This document shows positions 52,623 to 64,000 of a DNA stretch of 64,000 bases, piece by piece. The DNA is taken from NCBI GenBank assembly GCA_032191485.1, contig JAVDOI010000127.1, positions 173,938-237,937 of the forward strand, read 5' to 3'. The stretch is from Leptoclinus maculatus (lineage: Eukaryota > Chordata > Actinopteri > Perciformes > Stichaeidae). Position 1 is the stretch's first letter. The number at the start of each line of letters is the position of its first letter. The notes below the pieces were generated by a model, which had not been told where the DNA came from, searched no databases, and saw only the letters and a program-made list of their open reading frames with translations. Made by a program: the position numbers and the translations under genes.

Positions 52623-53007
52623 AGTCAACACACACTAACACACACCAGCATACACCGACACACACTAACACACACCAGCAGGTGACAGACACCCTGAACA
52701 CCGACACACTCACAGTGTTCTAGCCTGTTGAACATCGTTCCTGTCGACGACTCATGTTCCTCTGACTGAGCAGAAGATCTCATTAGCTTCCTGCTGTGTA
52801 AATAAATCTGCATATTAATGAGGATATTTCACAGAGATGCAGCAGTGACTTCATATTAAAACCTCCGTTCATCTTCATCATACATGATGGGTGAAGAAAA
52901 CATGTCATCAATCACTGTCTTTATCTTCTGTGCCACGTGTTTCATATTAATATCTAAACTCACATCTCTTTATGTCTCTCTCCGTATCGCTCTGTTAGCT
53001 GCTGCGA

Positions 53008-53500
53008 CCGTAAACTGTATTTAAGAAGTGGACGTAGTCGTCGTGACGTCTCTCGTTGGTTTGTTGATGTTTTAAAGCCTTAAGTTCGCCGTTTTTGCCG
53101 TCGCCATCTTGTTTTTTCTCAACCAGTGAACAGGAAGTGACCATATCTGGACTGAGGAGGAGTGACGTAGAGACGCCGTATACGTCTCTGGTAGAGACCT
53201 GTCAATCACTGTGTAGCCCCGCCCCTAAAGCATCCCCTGCTTTATGGTCTGTTTGACTCTAAATGGACCATAATGTACTAAATGAACATCATGCTGTATT
53301 GAAGAAGACTTGAAACTAGAGATTGAGACCATAAACTCATGTTTACAATGTTTACTGAGGTAATAAATCAAGAGAGAAGTAGAGTCATTTTCTCATAGAC
53401 TTCTATAGAACCAGAGGAGTCGCCCCCTGGTGGACACTAGAGAGAATGCAGCTTTAACACATGAAGCAACGACTTCACTTTAAAGAACCGGAGGTTGACC
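53008..53500 (+). repeat. Dispersed repeat family A, copy 6
   Basis: One of the two longest copies, from AGAAGTGGACGTAGTCGTCG to AAAGAACCGGAGGTTGACC. Confidence 0.85.
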
Positions 53501-53859
53501 CACAAACATTTTATATGACGCCCAAAGTGAGAAAAGAAACAGATTTTTTGACATATATTTGCCATATAACAAGAGATAAACAAACAATTAACACAAACAG
53601 GATCAAAACTGGGAAAATGTGTCTTTAAAAAGACTGAATCGTGAATGTAGACTCCTCATGTTGTGATTACACACAGCTCCAGTCGTTGTCACATTTAGGT
53701 TGAACATCAGGGTGTTTTCTCCGAGGACTCTGGACTCTTGATCCGGGACCCGGTGTGAACTCCAGGTTTCAGACTGGAGGGAATAAAAACGAGGGAGAAT
53801 CAGTGTAAACGTGATGACACAGCAGCAGGAACACCTGTCTGCCCTTTGCTCTCTGTGTC

Positions 53860-53862
<3 letters not shown>

Positions 53863-53929
<67 letters not shown>

Positions 53930-54033
53930 ACACTGCCGCTTTCTGGTTGCCATGCTAACCACAAGGGCTGCTCATGTTGGAGCATGCTCAGTTTGGCTCC
54001 TTTTCCTTTGTAACAATAGCCAGTGAGAGAGGG

Positions 54034-54085
<52 letters not shown>

Positions 54086-54243
54086 CCAGCTCGTGGTGGT
54101 AGTGAGGAGAGGCTGCCGAGCTCATAACACAAACACACACTCCTTCAGCAACAAAAGGTGAGTACACAAACCTGCAGATACGCTGAGTTTGTAGCTGCAG
54201 AGTAAAAAACTAGAGGAAGCATGTGCTCTGCTTTGTGAGTGAC

Positions 54244-54336
<93 letters not shown>

Positions 54337-54409
54337 TTTTTAATTTTTGTTTTATATATATCGTCATCGTTACACTACAACCCGTCTCCGCTGCAGCTCC
54401 AGGATGCGT

Positions 54410-54440
<31 letters not shown>
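53863..54440. repeat. Cluster of four microsatellites
   Basis: (GT)n 53863-53928, (CA)n 54037-54082, (CT)n 54246-54330 and (GT)n 54411-54440. The two in the middle flank a complex segment with a splice-donor-like AAAAG|GTGAGTAC at 54157-54158, which might be a non-coding first exon on the plus strand. Confidence 0.9.
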
Positions 54441-54443
<3 letters not shown>

Positions 54444-55084
54444 TTATGAATGGTTTTATTCTGCTCGTAGTTGACAAAGCAAAGGACTCGCTCAATAATT
54501 CATGCAGCCTCGTGTGGAGGGAAGTCAGCGGACGACAGCAGGTGTAATGTGATGCTTCTGCGCGGACGCAGATCTGTTAGCTCAGTATTTTTATTTTATT
54601 CATAACAAGCTCCTGTTTGCTTATTCAGAGCCTGAAGCGCGGTACAGATGTGACTGAAAACAGGATAGATGGATCTGATGCAGATGTAAATGAGGAGCTG
54701 AACGATGCCTTCAGGGTCCTGGTTGTTCAGAGTATCATGAATACATCAAGGTCTGTGTATGTAAACTAGAGGTGTAACCATGGAGGTAGGGTTCTAATCA
54801 ATATGATGATCGATGGTGTTTTTCACCATCCATGTGCATGTATCACTATATGACTGATGAACAAATGTTCCTTATAGTGAGACAAGTTATTCATTACATC
54901 AGAAAAAAGAGACGTAATGACCTGATGATGATGATGATGCAGCTTTTTCATCTGGTTTTAAGTTCATTTGTAAACTGAAATAATCTAGTTACACGTCATC
55001 ACATCAGAGACATGTGGTCAAATGAAACCACCTCAGTGCATCACAAACTGTCTTCTTTACTTGAAGACTTGTAGACATTTATTC

Positions 55085-55866
55085 TTGTAGACTTGTAGAA
55101 TGTAGACTTGTAGACTTTCAGACTTGTAGACTTGTAGACTTTCAGACTTGTAGACTTACAGACTTGTAGACTTTCAGACTTGTAGACTTGTAGACTTACA
55201 GACTTGTAGACTTGTAGACTTTCAGACTTTCAGACTTTCAGACTTGTAGACTTACAGACTTGTAGACTTGTAGACTTTCAGACTTGTAGACTTGTAGACT
55301 TACAGACTTGTAGACTTTCAGACTTGTAGACTTACAGACTTGTAGACTTACAGACTTGTAGACTTGTAGACTTTCAGACTTGTAGACTTGTAGACTTACA
55401 GACTTGTAGACTTTCAGACTTTCAGACTTGTAGACTTACAGACTTGTAGACTTACAGACTTGTAGACTTGTAGACTTTCAGACTTGTAGACTTGTAGACT
55501 TACAGACTTGTAGACTTGTAGACTTTCCTTGTAGACTTGTAGACTTTCAGACTTGTAGACTTTCAGACTTGTAGACTTACAGACTTGTAGACTTTCAGAC
55601 TTGTAGACTTGTAGACTTTCAGACTTGTAGACTTGTAGACTTTCAGACTTGTAGACTTTCAGACTTTCAGACTTGTAGACTTACAGACTTGTAGATTTGT
55701 AGACTTTCAGACTTGTAGACTTTCAGACTTGTAGACTTTCAGACTTGTAGACTTGTAGACTTGCAGACTTGTAGACTTACAGACTTGTAGACTTTCAGAC
55801 TTGTAGACTTTCAGACTTGTAGACTTTCAGACTTGTAGACTTGTAGACTTTCAGACTTGTAGACCC
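55085..55866. repeat. 8-bp three-word minisatellite
   Basis: About 97 units of GACTTGTA, GACTTTCA and GACTTACA in varying order, with a recurring pattern of TGTA-TGTA-TTCA and TGTA-TACA. Confidence 0.95.
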
Positions 55867-57060
55867 GTCGTCTCTCAGCTCCATCTCCAGTCTCGGGTCT
55901 CGAGTCTCTAATCGAAGTGTAAACAATGAGCAGCACATGGAAGAGGAAGTCTCATATCTTCCGTCTACACCGGAACCCCAGAAACATAGATCCTGGTCCC
56001 CAGAGGCTCATCCTCATCAGACTGATTCATTAATATCAACATATTGATTACTGGATCTCTCAATGCTTCATCGTTAAATAAATAGCTGTGTATCTACGGA
56101 GGAGGAAGACATGAGCAGACAGTAAAGACACTAGAGGAGAAGACACATGGACGGATAATAGAGACGGACAGAGACTGTTGAGAGAGGCGGAGGTTTGCAC
56201 AGCGATGTGGATCCTGAGGAGAGGAAGAGGAAGAGGTCTGGACTCAAGAGGTTCACGTGAGGCTAATCATCTCCAACAAAAGGCTTCCTGCGGTTAGTAA
56301 TTACTGTAAGAACTTCCATCATGCCATTGATAATAAAGATGGAGTCTTCAGTTTGTCCTTTTGATATATTCAAAAGGAGGAAGAGGAGTTCCTCCAGCTC
56401 CAGCTGTTTGGAGACGGTTCTGCTCTTATTGTGAGCGTCTGCAGAGAGAATCTTCTGTTCGGTGCTGAATGTAAAGTCACTCTGAGTGTCGGATGTCAAG
56501 TTTGATTCTGACGTCTCGTGACAGTCGGACTGTTGGTGTGTGAGGCTTCAATACCAGGGAGAGCTTCTTCTTCTCCTTCTTCTCCTTCTTCTCCTTTTTC
56601 TCCTTCTTTTTCTTCTTCTTCTCCTTCTTCCTCCTCTCTTCCTCTCCTCTCCGCTCTTCCTCTCCTCTCCTCCCCCCTCATACAGTTTAAACCAATTATA
56701 AGTGTGTCCTTGGCTTCTGGAGGAGGAAGAAGAGAGTCTTTTCCTCCTCCCTCCTCCCTCCTCCCTCCACATATCCAGACTAGGCGTCTGTGGGTCGATA
56801 ACAGACCATGATGGATCTGTGATGATCTGTGATGATCTGTGATGGATCCTTGTTGAAGCTGTTAATGAGACCTCTTTATAAACATTGACCCCCCCCCCCC
56901 CTCACAAGGTCAAGGGTCAGCATGGATCCAGAGGAGGGGGTTCAACATGTGACTGAATTTAAGATTTAACTCATTTTATATTTTATTAAATAAGAATAAG
57001 AATTCATATTAAATAATTCAAGTTTTTTACAGTAACTCTTATTTTGAAAGGATGCTCTTC
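55867..57060. other. Intergenic with polypyrimidine tract
   Basis: A CTT/CTC-rich strand-asymmetric tract at 56565-56675 and CCTCCCTCC at 56743-56768; a C12 run at 56888-56901. No gene seen. Confidence 0.6.
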
Positions 57061-57226
57061 TGTGTGTGTGCGTGCGTGTGTGTGTGTGTGTGTGCGTGTG
57101 AGAGCATATGGATATGATGAGTGTGAGCAGGCTGTTGATGTTTTGTTGGTGTAGCTGATGTCATTACGATCCCCCGCAGAAATGACAAGAGACAATGAAA
57201 ACACCCTGAGGGCAAGTGTGTGTGTG

Positions 57227-57268
<42 letters not shown>

Positions 57269-57369
57269 TTTCCCTGGAGCTCAAATATTTCACATTTGAG
57301 AGTCGTCTTGTTTTTGTGAGGAGAAGAAAATTCAATTTGACCCTAAACCAGAGGTTTGATGACAAACAG

Positions 57370-57423
<54 letters not shown>

Positions 57424-57584
57424 TAGTGCTGGGCAAGTTAACGCGTTATTAGCGCGTTAACGCATTCATTAATTAACGCCGACAAATATGTTATCGCGTG
57501 TTAACGCATTTTTTTATTTTGAAAGTGCGTTGCTCTCTGTCAGCGGTGGAGGAAGTCTTCAGACTACGTTGATGCAGCATGTGG

Positions 57585-58862
57585 GAGAAGTAGAGATAAA
57601 CTAAAGACAAGCTAACAGATGCTACAGAGAAGTAGAGATAAACTAAAGCAACACAAGCTAACAGATGCTACAGAGAAGTAGAGATAAACTAAAGACAAGC
57701 TAACAGATGCTACAGAGAAGTAGAGACAAACTAAAGCAACACAAGCTAACAGATGCTACAGAGAAGTAGAGATAAACTAAAGACAAGCTAACAGATGCTA
57801 CAGAGAAGTAGAGACAAACTAAAGCAAGACAAGCTAACAGATGCTACAGAGAAGTAGAGATAAACTAAAGACAAGCTAACAGATGCTACAGAGAAGTAGA
57901 GATAAACTAAAGACAAGCTAACAGATGCTACAGAGAAGTAGAGATAAACTAAAGCAACACAAGCTAACAGATGCTACAGAGAAGTAGAGATAAACTAAAG
58001 ACAAGCTAACAGATGCTACAGAGAAGTAGAGACAAACTAAAGCAACACAAGCTAACAGATGCTACAGAGAAGTAGAGATAAACTAAAGACAAGCTAACAG
58101 ATGCTACAGAGAAGTAGAGACAAACTAAAGCAAGACAAGCTAACAGATGCTACAGAGAAGTAGAGATAAACTAAAGACAAGCTAACAGATGCTACAGAGA
58201 AGTAGAGATAAACTAAAGACAAGCTAACAGATGCTACAGAGAAGTAGAGATAAACTAAAGACAAGCTAACAGATGCTACAGAGAAGTAGAGATAAACTAA
58301 AGACAAGCTAACAGATGCTACACAGAAGTAGAGATAAACTAAAGACAAGCTAACAGATGCTACAGAGAAGTAGAGATAAACTAAAGACAAGCTAACAGAT
58401 GCTACAGAGAAGTAGAGATAAACTAAAGACAAGCTAACAGATGCTACAGAGAAGTAGAGATAAACTAAAGCAAGACAAGCTAACAGATGCTACAGAGAAG
58501 TAGAGATAAACTAAAGACAAGCTAACAGATGCTACAGAGAAGTAGAGACAAACTAAAGCAAGACAAGCTAACAGATGCTACAGAGAAGTAGAGATAAACT
58601 AAAGACAAGCTAACAGATGCTACAGAGAAGTAGAGATAAACTAAAGCAACACAAGCTAACAGATGCTACAGAGAAGTAGAGATAAACTAAAGACAAGCTA
58701 ACAGATGCTACAGAGAAGTAGAGATAAACTAAAGACAAGCTAACAGATGCTACAGAGAAGTAGAGACAAACTAAAGCAAGACAAGCTAACAGATGCTACA
58801 GAGAAGTAGAGATAAACTAAAGGCAAGCTAACAGATGCTACAGAGAAGTGGAGACAAACTGC
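57585..58862. repeat. 42/47-bp minisatellite inside the TIR element
   Basis: About 29 units of AGCTAACAGATGCTACAGAG then AAGTAGAGATAAACTAAAGACA. A longer form has GCAACACA or GCAAGACA in place of GACA, adding five bases, and tends to go with the AGAGACAAAC variant. Short and long units partly alternate. Confidence 0.95.
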
Positions 58863-58984
58863 AGCCGGTTAGTGTTGAGGAAGATGTCGGTCTGAGGAAC
58901 GTTCTCAAGGTGCGTTCGCATCGCGTTTGGTGTGAACGCACCTTTAGGATCAACGAATGACGTCACGTATGAGCCTCAAGAATG

Positions 58985-59205
58985 AGCTAAGAAAGTTAGC
59001 GGAAAGATTAACGTGAGACAACATCCGGTTTCTTCAGACGAACATCCGGTTTTCAGAATAAGATGTCAACAAAGTATGAATTATATTCAGATTAAGTATA
59101 AAACATGCTACCTGTATCTCGTGAGTTAAAGGGACAATACACCTAAATTGTGCGTAAAGTGTCTTTATTCTTTGATCGCTGGGTAACCATCATCACCTCT
59201 GAGTT
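58985..59205. repeat. Segment shared with the inverted repeat at 28015-28265
   Basis: AAAGTTAGCGGAAAGATTAA to TTTATTCTTTGATC matches, in inverted orientation, 28035-28260, including the TAAAACATGCTACCTG and CACTTTACGCACAA blocks, with an indel after the CAACAAAGTAT. Confidence 0.8.
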
Positions 59206-59609
59206 ACAGCATTATATTGATGAACAGTAGAGCTGCATTCACCTGCTCTGACTGTCATGAAGACACAAGACACACATGTAGATGAAACGTGCTGAAACAT
59301 TGTGTTCATGTTCACAGCAGTGGAATGTTTCACATCCAGTCAGCACACTGAGCACAGATAGTGAAGAGATAGAACTCTACTGTGTAAAGGGAATACTGCT
59401 GTTAACAAGAACCGGATGTGTTTAAAGTGTTTACAAACCAAATGTTATTGCTCTTTTGTTCAAATAGCAGTACTTTAAAATAAAAGTGCGCAATACACTA
59501 CTTTTAATTCATTATTGAACTTTGCCATAACAATGCGATAAATCGAGATTAAAAATTGTAATCGTTGCCCAGCACTAATATATATATATATATATATATA
59601 TATGTTTTT

Positions 59610-61255
59610 TACACAATCTGGTAAAAGTAAACACTTTATTTGGGGAGAGATTTTATCTGAGAACATGTAGAATAAAATGTTTTTGATGAAATATCATCAT
59701 TTTAAGCTTAGATTTGGCTGCGTTGGTAACCCATGATGTGTTTAAGGGCCGTCGGAAAGAAGAAACTCTGACTATAATAACGTTTTTACAGCTTCTGTCT
59801 GTGATAAACGATGTATTTTTGCAGATTGTTTGAAGAAAACATGCTTTTCAATCCTGCCCTGGGTTTTGGGGTTAATTGTTATAGGACCGTTGTATGACGG
59901 CACATTGATAAGAGTAACACAAATAACTTCACAAGAAAGTTGCCAAAATTAAAATACAGTTTAACGTATACAAAACTATTATTTAAATTTTTAAATGTCT
60001 AGAAAAGACACTGAAAGTGTTAGAATGTGACATTTCTCTCTTTCTAACACTGTATTTCTGATTGAACTCAAGAGGAATGACTCAAAGGTTCACTGAAAGA
60101 AGAGTGTCCATAAAAGACGTTCTCAATTAAAATCACACCGTGATACGTCTTTATAGAAAAGAGGAATAATGGATGAAATAACAAACCGTAACGAGATAAA
60201 CGAATAATAACCAGATGAAGCAGAACATTTCCCAGAGGACTCTCCTCTCACTTCAAAGCGCCGGTGTTTCCACATCACTTTATCTTTATTGGCCTCATAT
60301 CACACAACCGTCGTTTGCATCACTTGTCTCCTTTGAGCCGCCTCTCCTCGCCTCCTTTGTCCTCGCTGACTGTGTGCAGACCTGCAGACCTGCTCATGGA
60401 AAACCTCATGCAAAAGGTGTTTGCTCTCAGCTCACCTGCTGTTATTCTGCTGCAACATTTCCTCCAGACAACACCTGGAAATATGAGAGCCAGCTGACCT
60501 GAAACCACAGAAGAAGAAGAAGAAGAAGAAGAAGAAGAAGAAGGAGAAGAAGAAAGAGAAGAAGAAGGACAGTGCAAGTTGTTTTGCTGTTTTGCTGCCA
60601 CGCTATGAACTTCATAGTATGACGTTTATATTTTAAACCGTTTGTAGTAGATTTAACTTCATAATGGAGAGATGGAAGTAACTTTATTTTATTTGACTTG
60701 AACCAACTCAAAGATGTAACTTCACATCAGGATGACAGCGGCTCACACGGGTGATAAATTCTGTGGACAACTTATCCTCAGTCAACGGCTCGTATGATAC
60801 CAAAAGTTACTCCTTAAAAGTTTGTGTTTTTTCTACTGAAGTCCAGCAACACGTGTCGATGTCTGCTCGTTACATGAAAACTAAACTTCTTCACAGGAAA
60901 CAACTTAGTTAAGTTGAGACAACAAAACCTCTTATTTAAGTTCAGTAATCATGAAATACTTAGTTAGGTTTAGTAAAAGATGTTGGTTTGGTTTAAAATA
61001 GTCTTTACTGAAGCATACAAGTTACTTGACAAGCTTGTTAGCCTCAGCTAGCTTGGTAGCTTCGAGCTAGTTGACTTCACTTTTGGATGTCGTCACTGGA
61101 GTTTTATTTTGGCTCTTTAGAAACCTCTGTGTGACGTCGCAGAAACTACGTCCATACGTTTTAAAGTCTGTGATTCTTACTTGCAGATCCAGAGTTTTAA
61201 ACCACACAGCGGTTTATAGTACTATGAGACCATCATTATTTCTTCTGTTATTAGT
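59610..61255. other. Intergenic, no gene seen
   Basis: Contains (GAA)n at 60509-60565 and a complex block at 60210-60495. No exon recognised. Confidence 0.4.
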
Positions 61256-61256
61256 T

Positions 61257-61292
<36 letters not shown>

Positions 61293-61294
61293 AT

Positions 61295-61719
61295 GACTCG
61301 AGTACCACACACCGTGACACAGGGGGCTGAGACGAGGAAAGAGATTGCAGAGCAGTACGTTTAACGTTTGGGTTGTGAAAGTAAAATCATAAGACGGTCT
61401 CCTAAAGAGACGGATCAGCCGCGGCTTGTCATTAAGGGATGATGGTGGGTCCCACAGCCAGACCAGCTGAGAACCACTGTCCTACATGAGCACAGAGAAC
61501 ATTATGTTAACCTGAATTTAAGCTTCTGCATGTTTCAAATGCTCTAGCATTATTCAAACGTATTGTAAGCCTCGTACCGAACGGTTTAATACGAGTACGT
61601 ACATAGTTACAGCCTTAGAAACGAATAATAGCTGTGGCGCCATCATGTGGTTATAAGGTGGTATTTCAGCTGCATGACAGCAGTGAAGGCCTGGGTATGA
61701 CATGCACGGCCCGCCACTG
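61295..61719. mobile_element. DNA-transposon terminal fragment, same family as 8134-8945
   Basis: The first 268 bp match 8678-8945 closely. The segment then continues through TGGCGCCATCATGTGG and GCCTGGGTATGACATGC to a probable terminus CGGCCCGCCACTG. It is truncated at its left by a (TA)n tract (61259-61288). Confidence 0.6.
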
Positions 61720-62109
61720 TATTAGAGGAATATTCATCCTCATTAGCTATGGAAACAGACTATATTGTGTTTTTCAGAATAAGGGCATAAACCAGAATAA
61801 AGGCGGTGATTGTGTTCTAAACTAGCAGGAAGCACACAGATACTGATCCTCAACACACAGCCGTCTATTTATACACAAACAGCAGTGACTTCATTTTAAT
61901 TCAGAGCTCTCAGCTGTCGTAGTAAAACATCTCCACTTCTCTCCAGAGACGTGGAGTTCATGAACATCTCACCGCCTCATTAACTGCACTCTTCTCATCC
62001 ACCTTTGATGTAGCTCAGTGTCTCTCTGCCCCCCCCACCCTCAGCTGACTGAGCCCCCGGGTGGAGCCTCATTAACCCATATTTCTCTGACTGATGGGAA
62101 CCAGTGAGG

Positions 62110-62173
<64 letters not shown>

Positions 62174-63165
62174 GTTTCCTTTGAAGAAACTCTGCAGGAA
62201 TGTTTCATTTTTAGTTTTTTTACATTTTACACCCTTATTTCCTGCGTATGTAGATCACTCTGCTCTGCATGTGTTACAGTCGGTGCAGTTTTCATTTATT
62301 GGTGGAAGTTGGTGCTTAAAAACAGTGAATCATCGTTTCCTGTCTCGTGCATTCGAGTTCCCAAAGTAATGAAAACACGTAGCTGCTCACAAGCTCCAGA
62401 AATACTTACTTTTTCTACAGTGCACTTTTTTTTGCCTGATACAACAGATGTTAAAACCTCCAGTATAAATCAACCAGCTCTCCGTATATCAGACTCCTTA
62501 TTGTTGGTAATGCTGAATTAAATTAAATTACATTTTACACCTGAAACATTCAGACATTCAGTCAGACTCATGATGATCAGCTTATTATTCCATGCATTGT
62601 TGTTCAAACCTCGCGCCTACATTACCCACAATGCAATTTGACCGCCGACAGGTTGTTCAGGTCTTCAACCGACGCTGACTCAAGTGACATCACACTGAGC
62701 ATGTTCCAAACTTCTTCATCTTAATGTCTCCAAGCTCCAAAAGCTCAGCTGCATCGATGAGTTAATCTGTGTTTTAGCTGAACATAGAGATTATTCTGCA
62801 GAAGTGTTTGGTGAACGTTTCTGCAGCTCAGCAGGATAAATGTTGAACCGCTGACACACTATCAGCTAAATGTCATGCAAACGGAGAGATACTGGATTTA
62901 AATACAGGCAGCGATAGCAGACCTACTTCCTGCCTTCAGAGCGACGTCGTCTCCTCTCCTGACTGCCTCACTCCATCTCGCTGTCGCTCTCATGTTGTCG
63001 TTTCAGGCTTCGGTCGGCTCATAAAAAGAGAAACCGGTCGGATGTTTTTCAGTGTTGTTGTCGGTCAGAGTGAAATATCACAACAGCGGGAAAACACTCA
63101 CGTACACTTACAGCACTAAAGCTACAGCTACGTTAATCAATACGTTTATATTGGGTTAACCCCTT
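61720..63165. other. Intergenic with (GT)n
   Basis: (GT)n at 62113-62168. No coding exon recognised. Confidence 0.5.
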
Positions 63166-63169
63166 CATG

Positions 63170-63440
63170 TGTTAAAGCTGCATTCTCTCTAGTGTCCACC
63201 AGGGGGCGACTCCTCTGGTTCTATAGAAGTCTATGAGAAAATGACTCTACTTCTCTCTTGATTTATTACCTCAGTAAACATTGTAAACATGAGTTTATGG
63301 TCTCAATCTCTAGTTTCAAGTCTTCTTCAATACAGCATGATGTTCATTTAGTACATTATGGTCCATTTAGAGTCAAACAGACCATAAAGCAGGGGATGCT
63401 TTAGGGGCGGGGCTACACAGTGATTGACAGGTCTCTCTCT
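63170..63440 (-). repeat. Dispersed repeat family A, copy 7 (inverted)
   Basis: Runs from AAAGCTGCATTCTCTCTAGT to GTGATTGACAGGTCTCTCT; truncated at the same inner point as copy 3. Confidence 0.85.
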
Positions 63441-64000
63441 AGGAGTTTGTAGTGTTTTTGTCTTAAAACTTTAACTCTTTCACAGTGAATGGAAGTTAAT
63501 TATATAATTTTGCTTCCTAAAAATGTTTTATTCATCGTTCAGTTGTACACAGTTTTAAATCTGCTGACGATCTAAATGTGGAAGTTGGATGTTTGCAGGA
63601 AAAAGAGGTTCTCTGTCAATAATCCAGCGCTCCTGGGATGAAGGGGGGGGGGGGGGTTCATCTCTATGTGACAGCCACTTGTCAAAGCTTTGGATGATGC
63701 AGCTATAGCACTCTCCAGGGGGGGGGGGGGGGGGGTCATGTGACCTGAGCTCTGAACGATTTTAGGTTTTTATCATCGTGAGGATGTTGAAGAGGTGGAA
63801 GCAGGACGAGGTGTGGATCTATTGATTATTGATCTATTGATCTATTGATTATTGATCTATTGATCTATTGTTTATGGATCTATTGTTTATGGATCGATTG
63901 ATCTATTGAGTATTGATCTATTGATTATTGATACATTGATTATTGATATATTGATTATTGATCTATTAATATATTGTTTATGGATCGATTGATCTATTGA
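63441..64000. repeat. G runs and GATCTATT array at the right edge
   Basis: G runs at 63643-63656 and 63719-63736, then an imperfect array of GATCTATT/GATTATT/GTTTATG words from about 63817 that continues past the window end. Confidence 0.8.

Larger units (their letters stand above)
57420..59580. mobile_element. hAT-like TIR element, non-autonomous, enclosing a minisatellite
   Basis: The ends read TTAGTGCTGGGCAA and TTGCCCAGCACTAA, perfect inverted repeats, each embedded in a (TA)n tract (57371-57418 and 59578-59603), so the target duplication cannot be resolved. The left subterminal part is rich in TTAACGCG motifs, the right has TAAATCGAGATTAAAAATTG. TIR sequence and style fit non-autonomous hAT elements of vertebrates. 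No transposase is present; over half the element is the 42/47-bp array. Confidence 0.65.

Overview
The window looks like nuclear DNA of a spiny-rayed teleost fish. Short exons with GT-AG introns encode vertebrate proteins. The repeats are fish-typical: a DIRS-type tyrosine-recombinase retrotransposon, a tRNA-derived SINE, hAT-like TIR elements, solo LTRs, and very many micro- and minisatellites. Everything below comes from reading the sequence and splicing by eye; no database was searched.

Three genes lie on the minus strand in the left half. From upstream (high coordinates) to downstream they are eaf2 (30451-36658, six coding exons, 275 aa), a cyp27a-type mitochondrial cytochrome P450 (12383-27034, nine coding exons, 520 aa) and the 5' end of slc15a2 (peptide transporter PEPT2; exon 2 at 2399-2486, a candidate exon 1 ending at 3779, the rest beyond the left edge). 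All exon joins in eaf2 and cyp27a keep frame, have GT/AG ends and give proteins of normal family length, so both genes look intact. EAF2 and SLC15A2 are also neighbours in human; here a cyp27a gene sits between them. The products do not form one pathway: EAF2 is a transcription elongation cofactor, CYP27A oxidises sterols in mitochondria, and PEPT2 imports di/tripeptides.

The introns are packed with tandem arrays: 23 bp (slc15a2), 21 bp, 41 bp and 57 bp (cyp27a), and 29 bp and 44 bp (eaf2). The 44-bp array is a tandem amplification of the eaf2 exon-3 splice donor. Between slc15a2 and cyp27a lies a decayed DIRS element (7402-10634) that still has its inverted terminal repeats and internal complementary region and carries a nested transposon fragment. 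A solo LTR with a 5-bp target duplication is in cyp27a intron 5, and a probable second LTR is in eaf2 intron 3.

From about 36.8 kb to the end I find no convincing coding exon. This half holds dispersed repeats (including four of seven copies of one ~270-490 bp family), large arrays (23 bp at 45.65 kb, 10 bp at 48.4 kb, 2.4 kb of CA/CCGAC at 50.0 kb, 8 bp at 55.1 kb), a TIR element filled by a 42/47-bp minisatellite (57.4-59.6 kb), and a few complex-sequence blocks that could be conserved non-coding elements. The long open frames in the arrays (up to about 850 codons) follow from period and composition and are not genes.
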